The notes below the pieces were generated by a model. That model saw only the letters and a list, made by a program, of their open reading frames with translations. It was not told where the DNA came from and made no database searches. Below are positions 53,526 to 61,299 of a DNA stretch of 64,000 nucleotides, piece after piece. Each line of letters begins with the position of its first letter. Within the stretch, counting starts at the first letter, position 1. Made by a program: the position numbers and the translations under genes. This stretch comes from JAHEJN01 sp963787285. Lineage in GTDB: Bacteria > Actinomycetota > Acidimicrobiia > Acidimicrobiales > JAHEJN01. The stretch is from NCBI GenBank assembly GCA_963787285.1, contig CAWBCM010000006.1:124001-188000 (forward strand), given 5' to 3'.

Positions 53526-55028
53526 GTGCGCCTGATCCGATCGAACCGCGTCATGCGCCTGTTGGCGCTGATCGCCATCGTGGCGGCATCATGTGCCGAC
53601 CCCGATCTCGGTCCGCCGTCGAGCACCACTCTGCCCGTCGCCACCCCCACGCCGACGCCGACTCCCGAGCCCGACCCGGCCCTCGGTCCGTCGAACACGA
53701 CCACCACGACCACCCTTGCGCCGATCGAGATCGTGCCCACACCGTCGCCGACGCCGGAGCCCGCACCCGAGGTCGGCCTCACCGACACCCTCTTGCGTAT
53801 CGGCGTGATCGCGGACGTGAGCACCGGCACGTTGGCCGACGACCGGGGGGAGTCGGCATGGAACGCGGTATTGGCCTGGGCGCGATCGGTGAACGACAGC
53901 GGGGGACTCGCGGGCCGCCAGATCGTGGTCCAGCCGATCGACAGCGCGGTGTTCTTCAACAAGGAGGCACTCGAGGAGGCGTGCGCCGACGTCTTCGCGA
54001 TCGTGGGAAGTTGGTCGGTCAACGACGGCGAGGACCTCGACGTGCTTCTCTCTCCCGAGTGCTCGATGCCCGACTTCCCGGCCGAGGCCCGGACCCCGCG
54101 CCGCCGGCAGTCGCCCATCACCTTCCAGTCGAATCCCCAGACCGTCGTACTCGAACAGGCGGGGCCCGGTCAGTACCTGGCCGAGCAGTTCCCCGACGAG
54201 GTCGACGCCGCCGCGCTGCCGGTCCTCGATCTGCGCTCGATCAGGGTCGAAAGTGAGCGGCTCATCGAGGCGTACGCCCTCGGTGGGTTCCAGTTCGTGC
54301 AACGTCCGACAGTGAGCCTCGATGCCGACCTGGTCGAGCTCGCCACGACGCTGACCGATACCGAGATCACTGCGCTGGTGTGGAATGCCGATGCCAACCG
54401 ACTCGTGACCTTGTTGGCCGAGCTCGAGGCCCTCGGTGGTGCTCCGCCGGTGGTGAGTTGCGGGGAGGCGTGTTACGGGGCCGAGTTCCTCGCCGGCGCC
54501 GGAGCTCTCGCCGAGGGTGTCACGACGTGGCTGACCACGGTGCCGCTCGAGGAGGCCGACGCGTCGTTCGAGCTCACGCAGTACCGATTCTGGCTGGGCC
54601 GGGTCCGGCCCGAGGAGGTACCCGATGCGGTGGGCGTGAAGGCATGGGCGGCTGCCCTGTTGTTCGAGGAGGCGGTGAATCGGGCAACGCTGGCCGGATC
54701 TCCCAGCTTCTCGCCCGATCTGCTCACCCGCTCCGCCGTGCTCGATGCGGCGGAGACGATCACCGAATGGGATGCCAACGGACTCCACGGCGAAGCCAAC
54801 CCGGCCGAGGGGGTCGGCTCGCCGTGTTTCGTGCTCCTCGTCGCGGCGAACGGCGAATGGCAGCGCGAGCAGCCCTTCGGTCGGGGCCGTTTCGACTGCG
54901 AAGCCGACAACCTGGTCACCCTTGTCGACACCATCGAGCTCGGTCTCGGTGATCCCGACATCGAGATCGGCACCCGCACGCTCGAACCGCTGACACCGCC
55001 CACGCCGATTCCCGAGCCCGAGGGCTGA
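53526..55028 (+). CDS. Substrate-binding lipoprotein, type 1 periplasmic-binding fold
   Basis: The 500-residue protein has a lipoprotein signal (LLALIAIVAASCADPD, lipid on Cys), a long Pro/Thr-rich tether (residues 25-85), then LLRIGVIADVSTGTLADDRG and the two-lobed fold of LivJ/branched-chain-type receptors, with VNDSGGLAGRQIVVQPIDS typical of the family. GTG 53526 follows TAGGCT (53514-53519) by six nt. No permease or ATPase genes are nearby, so it may serve a distant transporter or act as a sensor. The tether ends in a second Pro-rich tail. Confidence 0.8.
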   Translation: MRLIRSNRVMRLLALIAIVAASCADPDLGPPSSTTLPVATPTPTPTPEPDPALGPSNTTTTTTLAPIEIVPTPSPTPEPAPEVGLTDTLLRIGVIADVSTGTLADDRGESAWNAVLAWARSVNDSGGLAGRQIVVQPIDSAVFFNKEALEEACADVFAIVGSWSVNDGEDLDVLLSPECSMPDFPAEARTPRRRQSPITFQSNPQTVVLEQAGPGQYLAEQFPDEVDAAALPVLDLRSIRVESERLIEAYALGGFQFVQRPTVSLDADLVELATTLTDTEITALVWNADANRLVTLLAELEALGGAPPVVSCGEACYGAEFLAGAGALAEGVTTWLTTVPLEEADASFELTQYRFWLGRVRPEEVPDAVGVKAWAAALLFEEAVNRATLAGSPSFSPDLLTRSAVLDAAETITEWDANGLHGEANPAEGVGSPCFVLLVAANGEWQREQPFGRGRFDCEADNLVTLVDTIELGLGDPDIEIGTRTLEPLTPPTPIPEPEG

Positions 55029-55035
55029 CGACACC

Positions 55036-57439
55036 TCACACGTCGGTGGGTATCCAGACGAGTACGACGTCGTCGACGGTGATGTCGGTCTTCTCGAGGG
55101 GCACAGTGAACGACTCGACCATCGCGACCTTGTCTTCCCAGGCATCCTGGATCTCGAAGAGCGAGTCGGCCAGCTCGGCCTCGAGCGCCTCGAGCTCGTC
55201 GAGCTTCTCGGCCAGACGGTTCTCGGCGGTGGCCCGGCGCTCCTGGGCGGAGCTTCGTTGATTTCGCTTCGAGGAGGCGCGACGCAGGCCGCCGAGAATC
55301 GAACGGGTGCTCTTCCTGCCGCCCAACAGACCACCGAGCAGATCACCTGCCGCGGAGACCAGTTCGTCCCCGCGGCGGCCCTCGGCCGCCTCACTCGCCT
55401 CGCGAACGCGATCCTCGGCGGTGGCGATCGCGACGTTGACGCGGTCGATCTTCTTCGCCAACGAGGCGCGAAGTTTGTCCACCTCGGCGTCGACCTCGGC
55501 ATCGGCCAACGCTTCGCAGCGAGCGAGGAACTCCTCTCGGGTCTCCCCGATACGGCTGAATGCCTTCAGTTCGGCGTTCTGGAACAACTCGAGCGTCTGA
55601 TTCCGGTAGACGTGATCGCGCAGCGCCGTCTTCGCCTTGGTGAAGAACGTCTTCGTGTGGATGGGGGTATCGGTGAGCCGATATGTGGCACCCGTGGGTG
55701 GCTCCTCCCGGAGGTCACGATCGTCGTAGTCGACGGCGATGGCCTGGTCGGGGTCGGCGGTGTCCTCGAGGGGATGGATGATTGCCTCCCATTCGGCCTC
55801 GTGGCGGAGGTCGGCCTTGGTCTCGTCGAACAGCAGCGAGACGCGCGTCACCAGCGCCGGCGTCAGAATCGTTCCTCCCGGTACCGCACCCACCGAGTCG
55901 GCCCACGAGGCCGCCGGATCCAGGTAGCGAACGACGACCCCGTCGGCGACGTCGGGCATGACGGCACTGAGGTCGTCGGCCAGCTCGATCTCGTCGGCGA
56001 TCGGTGCGGCAGCCGTCGAATCCGGCTCGGGTTCGGCGTCGGCCGCAGCAGGGGAGAGAGCGGCGAGTCGGCCGATCTGGTCGCGTGTGAGGGGACCGGC
56101 CAGATACGACATCGCCCACCGGGTCGTGAACACCACCGGCGCCGCCTGATGGGTGGAGTGGAGCAGGAACTCCCGCTTGTCGAGGCCGCTGATCGTCGCA
56201 TCGAGGACGCCGACATCGGTGTCGCCCGACACCGACTCGAGACCCTCGAGCAATCGGGCCTTGTCGCGCTCGGTCTGGAGCCGACCGACCATCCAGGTCC
56301 CGGCATTCGACATGGCCTTGTAGTCGAGGTCGACCGGGTTCTGGGTGGCCAACACCATGCCGACGCCGAAGGCACGGGCCTGCTTGAGAATCGTGAGAAT
56401 CGGCTTCTTCGATGGCGGCGTCGCCGTCGGCGGCGCGAAGCCGAACACCTCGTCCATGTAGACGAGAGCCGCGCAGTTCGCCGGTGCCGGGCTGCGCCCG
56501 CATCCAGGTGATCACCTTCGACAAGAGCAGCGTCACCACGAACTGGCGCTCCTCGTCGTTGAGGTGTGCGATCGACACGACGGCGGCGCGCGGCGAACGG
56601 TCGACGTCGTACAGCAGCTCGTCGATGTCGAGGGGTGGGCCGGCGGTCCAGCTGGCGAAGCTGGGCGAGGCGGCGAGACCATTGATCTTCAGGGCCAACT
56701 TCATGCGATCGGCGGCCGGGAAGAAGCTCTCGAGCTCGATGACGCCGAGCTTGCGCATCGGGGGTTCCTGGATCTGGGCGATGAGGCCGCCGAGATCGAG
56801 GTTGCGACCCGCCGACCAGGCGGTCTGGAACAGGTTCGACAGGAGGATGTGCTCGCGCCCACTGATCGGGTCGCTCTCGACACCGACCAGGCCGAGCAGG
56901 CTCGATGCGAGGCTGTCGATCTCGTCCTGGATGCTCTCGGCGTCGAGCTCGGCACCCGGCGAGTCCATCGAGCCGATGATGTTCAGGGGGACACCGGTCG
57001 TGCTTCCCGGCGTGTAGATCGTGACGTCGGCCGCGGCCTCGAGCCGACGCATGCGCTCGCCGTCGATCTCCCACGACTCGAGACCCTTCTGCCACATCGC
57101 TGCGGTGGCGGCCGCTTTCTCGCCGACACTGATTCCCTCGCGCTCGGCGAGTACCGGATCGATCCACGGTTCGAAGGCGCCCGCAGAGAAGTCGGGAAAG
57201 GTGAGCGCGAGGTTGCCCATGTCGCCTTTGGGGTCGATCACGAGAACGGGAACGCCCTGCAGCAGTGCTTCCTCCAGCAGGATCATGCTCAGTCCGGTCT
57301 TGCCGGAACCGGTCATGCCCACGATCACGCCGTGGGTGGTGAACGACGACGCCTCGTAGAGGACGGGGTCGCCGGTCCGATCGTGACTGGCGGCGTCGAT
57401 GATGCCACCGAGATACAGCTCACCTGTTGGAACGTCCAT
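55036..57439 (-). pseudogene. HerA-like ATPase (DUF87/DUF853 type), frameshift near 56485
   Basis: The protein from ATG 57439 (MDVPTGELYLGGIIDAASHD) has Walker A GMTGSGKTGLSMILLEEALL and reads to GTGELR. Removing one inserted G near 56485 continues as ALVYMDEVFGFAPPTATPPS (Walker B) and LATQNPVDLDYKAMSNAGTW (sensor). A long coiled-coil C-terminus follows from about residue 590. The full length is about 800 residues. A good ribosome-binding site (AAGGAGAGGG) precedes the ATG. HerA-like ATPases translocate DNA or act on proteins; no nuclease partner is adjacent. Confidence 0.8.
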
Positions 57440-57504
57440 ACCCTCTCCTTCGTGCCGGCGTGAGTGTAGGCAACCAGATGATGGAGGAATGCGGTCCGAG
57501 TGCG

Positions 57505-57532
57505 TTGCACGCCGGCTTCTGCCTCCTAGAGT
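57505..57532 (+). promoter_or_regulatory. Promoter of the MT0933-like antitoxin gene
   Basis: TTGCAC (57505-57510) and TAGAGT (57527-57532) are 16 bp apart. Start of transcription would leave a 5' UTR of about 25 nt containing GGAGG, so this gene is not leaderless, unlike most others here. Confidence 0.55.
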
Positions 57533-57562
57533 CAGCGCCAGTCAACCACGGAGGTACCCGAG

Positions 57563-57766
57563 ATGGGGCTGTTCGACAAGTTCAAGAAGTCAACCGACAA
57601 GGCCAAGGACCTGGTCGAGTCGCAGGGCGACAAGATCGCCGACGGCGTCGACAAGGCCACCGATCTCGTCGACGACAAGACCGGTGGGAAGTACACCGAC
57701 AAGCTCGAGAAGGTCGACGACATGGCCGACAAGCTCCGCGACGATGAGGGTGCCGGCGAGAGCTGA
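57563..57766 (+). CDS. MT0933-like antitoxin-family protein
   Basis: The 67-residue protein reads MGLFDKFKKSTDKAKDLVES, then QGDKIADGVDKATDLVDDKT and GGKYTDKLEK, the pattern of the small Lys/Asp-rich helical family named after mycobacterial MT0933. Members are annotated as antitoxins, but no toxin gene is adjacent, so it may be an orphan or a stress protein. It has a GGAGG ribosome-binding site about eight nt before the ATG and its own promoter. Confidence 0.8.
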   Translation: MGLFDKFKKSTDKAKDLVESQGDKIADGVDKATDLVDDKTGGKYTDKLEKVDDMADKLRDDEGAGES

Positions 57767-57790
57767 GTCTCTCGCGGCGCCGGGCCGAGC

Positions 57791-58582
57791 TCAGAGCAGC
57801 GCCAACGCCACGAGGGCGATACCGGCGCCCGCCAGCAGACCGGCCAACACGATGAGCATCGACAACGAGCGCGACGACAGCGTGCCGCCGGAGTCCGGCG
57901 ACGCTCCATAGGCGTCGGGTGGCGCCACACGGTCGAGGTCCTCAGGTCGGGTGGCCGATGACCCGGCGGGAGTGTCGCGATTGGTCGCAAGCCGCGGCGG
58001 TGTCGGTAGCTCCCCGGCATCGGCCGCCGCCGCCAGACGCTCGATGATCGCCGCTCGGGCATCCGGATAGGCGCTCTGTTCGGGGTCCTCGCTGATGTAG
58101 CGGTCGAGCAGACGCAACGCGTGAGTGACTCGCGCCGACTTCTCATAGGCCTCTGCGGTGCAGACCACCAGGGCCGGATCGACGTCGTCGACCTCGTCGA
58201 GCAGTGCATCGCCCACGTCGGCGGCCTCGACGTACCGCTCGCTGCCGTGGAGGGCGCGCACGAGCATGGCCCTGGCCCGCTGATCGCCCGGATGTTCCTC
58301 GAGTACGACTTCGGCGAAGTCGGCTCCGGCATCCCAATTGCCGACCTCGATCGCCGCCTGGCCCGCGTCGACCGCAACCCGCGCGATCACCGGCATGAAC
58401 GCAGGCGCCCACTCGGGACGGGTGGAGACGTACTCGCGCAACGACGAGCACAACGCCGCCGGTTCGATGGTGCCGTCGGCCAGCCCGTCGGCATCGACGG
58501 GTCGAATCGGAATCGGACCGGATATCGCATATCGCTCACGGACCGATGGCGCCGCCTCGGTGAGCTCGAACTGGTCGCTCAC
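57791..58582 (-). CDS. Tail-anchored TPR-like membrane protein
   Basis: The 263-residue protein starts VSDQFELTEAAPSVRERYAI and contains helical repeat segments with TPR-like spacing (AAIEVGNWDAGADFAEVVLE, ALHGSERYVEAADVGDALLD, EAYEKSARVTHALRLLDRYI). A disordered Pro/Asp-rich linker follows, and then a C-terminal hydrophobic helix (LIVLAGLLAGAGIALVALALL). It is probably held at the membrane with its repeats in the cytoplasm as a protein-binding scaffold. Its GTG is 10 nt after the thiolase stop, so it is likely in the same operon. Confidence 0.7.
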   Translation of the reverse strand: MSDQFELTEAAPSVRERYAISGPIPIRPVDADGLADGTIEPAALCSSLREYVSTRPEWAPAFMPVIARVAVDAGQAAIEVGNWDAGADFAEVVLEEHPGDQRARAMLVRALHGSERYVEAADVGDALLDEVDDVDPALVVCTAEAYEKSARVTHALRLLDRYISEDPEQSAYPDARAAIIERLAAAADAGELPTPPRLATNRDTPAGSSATRPEDLDRVAPPDAYGASPDSGGTLSSRSLSMLIVLAGLLAGAGIALVALALL

Positions 58583-58592
58583 GATCGGCCCG

Positions 58593-59804
58593 TCAGCTCA
58601 AGCGTTCGATGATCATGGCCATGCCCTGCCCGCCACCGACACACATCGTCTCGAGTCCGAACTGCTTGTCGGCATCGTCGAGGCCGTTGATCAGCGTGGC
58701 CATGATTCGTGCGCCGGTCATGCCGAAGGGGTGACCGAGGGCGATGGAACCACCGTTGAGGTTCAACTGGCCGTCGATGTCGATGCCGAGCTCGTCGGCG
58801 GACGCCAACACCTGCACCGCGAACGCCTCGTTGATCTCGACGAGGTCCATGTCGCCGATGCTCATCCCCGCGGTGGCCAGAACCTTCTGGACCGCAGGCA
58901 CCGGTCCGAGACCCATGATCTCGGGATTCAGACCGGCCACCGATGAGGCGACGATGCGAGCCAGCGGGGTGAGGCCGAGCTCCTTGGCCCGGGTGTCGCT
59001 CATCACGACCACCGCTGCTGCTCCGTCGTTGAGTGGGCACGCATTGCCGGCGGTGACGGTGCCGTCGGGCCGGAACACCGGATTGAGCTGGGACACCTTC
59101 TCGAGCGTGGTGCCAGGACGGATGCCGTCGTCTTTGGACACCACGGTGCCGTCGGGGAGGGTGTAGGGCGTGATCTCGCGCTCGAAGAACCCGCGGTTCA
59201 TGGCCGCCTCGGCGCGGTTCTGTGAGCGCACACCGAACTCGTCCTGGCGCTCACGGCTCACGTGCTTGAGCTGGGCCACGTTCTCGGCAGTCTGGCCCAT
59301 GGCGATGTAGATGTCGGGGAACTGGCCCGCCAGCGGGGTCCATTCGGCTGCTCCGCCCTCGGTGCGCTCGGCGGTGCGGGCCTCGGCGGCCGAGAAGCCG
59401 TCGTTGTGCGGTCCGGTGTCGGACGCGCCGTGCACGTAACGGCTCACCGTCTCGACCCCGCCGGCCACGAAGCAGTCGCCCTCACCGGCCTTGATGGCGT
59501 GAGCGGCCATACGGATCGTCTGCAACGACGACGAGCAGTACCGATTGACGGTGACGCCCGGAGCGTTGTCGAGCCCGGCGAGGAGGGCGGCCACGCGGCC
59601 GACGTTGTACCCCGCTTCGCCTGCGGGCTGGCCGCAGCCCCAGATGACGTCCTCGATCGCCGCCTTGTCGAGACCGGGAACCTTGCCGATGGCATCCTCG
59701 ATGATGAAAGCCGACATGTCGTCGGGTCGAGCATCGACGAGCGAACCCTTCACCGCCCGGCCGATCGGCGTGCGTGATGCGGAAACGATGACGGCCTCGG
59801 CCAT
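58593..59804 (-). CDS. Acetyl-CoA acetyltransferase (thiolase)
   Basis: The 403-residue protein has the thiolase catalytic set: nucleophile Cys in NRYCSSSLQTIRMAAHAI, active His in ALGHPFGMTGARIMATLING and the second Cys in ETMCVGGGQGMAMIIERL. NEAFAVQVLAS marks the C-terminal half. It either cleaves 3-ketoacyl-CoA or condenses two acyl-CoA units. GGGAG precedes the ATG. The substrate chain length is not clear. A tail-anchored protein gene follows in the same direction. Confidence 0.92.
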   Translation of the reverse strand: MAEAVIVSASRTPIGRAVKGSLVDARPDDMSAFIIEDAIGKVPGLDKAAIEDVIWGCGQPAGEAGYNVGRVAALLAGLDNAPGVTVNRYCSSSLQTIRMAAHAIKAGEGDCFVAGGVETVSRYVHGASDTGPHNDGFSAAEARTAERTEGGAAEWTPLAGQFPDIYIAMGQTAENVAQLKHVSRERQDEFGVRSQNRAEAAMNRGFFEREITPYTLPDGTVVSKDDGIRPGTTLEKVSQLNPVFRPDGTVTAGNACPLNDGAAAVVVMSDTRAKELGLTPLARIVASSVAGLNPEIMGLGPVPAVQKVLATAGMSIGDMDLVEINEAFAVQVLASADELGIDIDGQLNLNGGSIALGHPFGMTGARIMATLINGLDDADKQFGLETMCVGGGQGMAMIIERLS

Positions 59805-59882
59805 TGGTCTACTCCCAGGATGCGTTCGATTGCCCGGTAGCTTCGCCGTTCATCCCGCGCGACACAACCCAGCTGGGAAATC

Positions 59883-60041
59883 TCAGGCGACGTCCTCGAG
59901 CCAGCGGGGAACCGTCTCGAACAGCGCCGCATATTGCCGGCTCCGCTCCGACTCGATGGCTGCTGCCAGCTCGGCGTCGTCGAAGTCGTCGTCGTTCTCG
60001 GGAAGGAAGTCGCTCTCCGGTCGCATCCACTCCATGGTCAT
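59883..60041 (-). CDS. Small acidic protein (52 aa), unknown
   Basis: The frame from ATG 60041 begins MTMEWMRPESDFLPENDDDF and is very rich in Asp and Glu, with a helical end SRQYAALFETVPRWLEDVA. GGAG lies just upstream (spacing 8 nt to the second ATG at 60035, three to the first). It is upstream of the thiolase gene and in the same direction. No family was recognised. Codon third positions are mostly G or C, supporting a real gene. Confidence 0.55.
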   Translation of the reverse strand: MTMEWMRPESDFLPENDDDFDDAELAAAIESERSRQYAALFETVPRWLEDVA

Positions 60042-60171
60042 CACTCCGCTTGCACTCGAGAACCGCCACAGGGCCCTGCGACCCCCTACTCCAGGTTCGA
60101 GTCAAGCACATGTTGGTGACCGCTCAGTGACGTCCGGTTGAAGATCGTGTTGCATTCGTTGCCGCACACGC

Positions 60172-61296
60172 TCAACGGGGGCGACCGACATGGATCAGGA
60201 CCGAAGCCGTCTCGTCGGCGGCCCGGTCCCAGGAGAACCGGGCCACGTTCTGCGCACCCAGATCGGTCAACTCGGCCCGCCGGGCCGGGTCGTCGAGGAG
60301 CTCGGTCATGGCCGCGCCGAGCTCGGAGGGGGAGTCGTGGGCGAAGTAGAGAGCGCCGTCGCCGGCGACCTCGGGCAGTGAACCGCCTCGCGACGAGATC
60401 ACCGGCACGCCGAGCGCCTGGGCTTCGAGCACCGGCAGGCCGAAGCCCTCGTAGATCGACGGGTTGATGGTGGCGACCGCGCCGCGGTAGAGCGAGGCGA
60501 GCTCGGCGGGCGGCACCTCACCCAAGGCCTCCACGACGTCGCGGGCTCCCGGACGCTCGAGTGCCTCGGCCAGAAGTCCGTGAGGGTCCGCGCCGACCAC
60601 TCGGACGCGAAAGTGGCGTTCGGCCTCGTGCAGCGCAATGGCCGCACGGACCACCGTGTCGACGTTCTTGTTCCGTGTCACGGACGCGACCATGAGGAAG
60701 TAGGGCTCCTCGGCTCTGAGCGGTGGGGCGTCGAGCGCCACGAGGTCACTGCGTGCGGCCAGATGGACCACCGTGGTCTTGTCGACCGACGACGGGATCT
60801 CGCGAGCCAGATCCACCGCGGTGGTCGCCGACACGGCGAGCACCGCCGCACAGTGCCGCACCGACCAGGGAACACCGAGGCTGTAGTACTGGCGGCGCAG
60901 GAACGGGAGCGCCGCCGGCACCCGGATGTAGTGCAGGTCGTGCACCGTGACCACCCGAGCCCCCCGCATGAAACGCGGGGCGACGAAACCGGGACTCCAC
61001 ACCACGTCGAGGTGGCGCCCACGGGCCCGCAGCGGCAACATCAGGTGCTCCCATGCCACTCGTCGCACCGTGCTGTCGAAGGACGGACACCGCACCAGTT
61101 CGACCGACGATTCGTCGATCGCCGGATCGAGATACCCGTCCTGGCTGAACACCACGAATCGGAGATCGGGTCGGTGCTGCAGTCGTTCGAGCAGCGACCA
61201 CACGTAGGTCGCGGTGCCTCCCATCCGTCCTGGCGGCAGGAACAACAGGTTGAGCCCGACCCGCAGGGGCCGCACCACCTCCGCCGGCCCGATCAC
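60172..61296 (-). CDS. GT4-family glycosyltransferase
   Basis: The 374-residue protein has a two-domain GT-B fold. The acceptor half begins LRVGLNLLFLPPGRMGGTAT and contains VVTVHDLHYIRVP. The donor half has YFLMVASVTRNKNVDTVVRA and the EX7E-like motif in SIYEGFGLPVLEAQALGVPV, followed by ISSRGGSLPEVAGDGALYF. It probably transfers a sugar from a nucleotide donor to a surface glycan at the cytoplasmic face. Its GTG is three nt after the P-type ATPase stop, an unusual operon partner. Confidence 0.88.
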   Translation of the reverse strand: MIGPAEVVRPLRVGLNLLFLPPGRMGGTATYVWSLLERLQHRPDLRFVVFSQDGYLDPAIDESSVELVRCPSFDSTVRRVAWEHLMLPLRARGRHLDVVWSPGFVAPRFMRGARVVTVHDLHYIRVPAALPFLRRQYYSLGVPWSVRHCAAVLAVSATTAVDLAREIPSSVDKTTVVHLAARSDLVALDAPPLRAEEPYFLMVASVTRNKNVDTVVRAAIALHEAERHFRVRVVGADPHGLLAEALERPGARDVVEALGEVPPAELASLYRGAVATINPSIYEGFGLPVLEAQALGVPVISSRGGSLPEVAGDGALYFAHDSPSELGAAMTELLDDPARRAELTDLGAQNVARFSWDRAADETASVLIHVGRPR

Positions 61297-61299
61297 GTC

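Noticed and set aside
57563..57766. Toxin-antitoxin pair
   Set aside because: Only the antitoxin-like gene is present; neither neighbour resembles a toxin.
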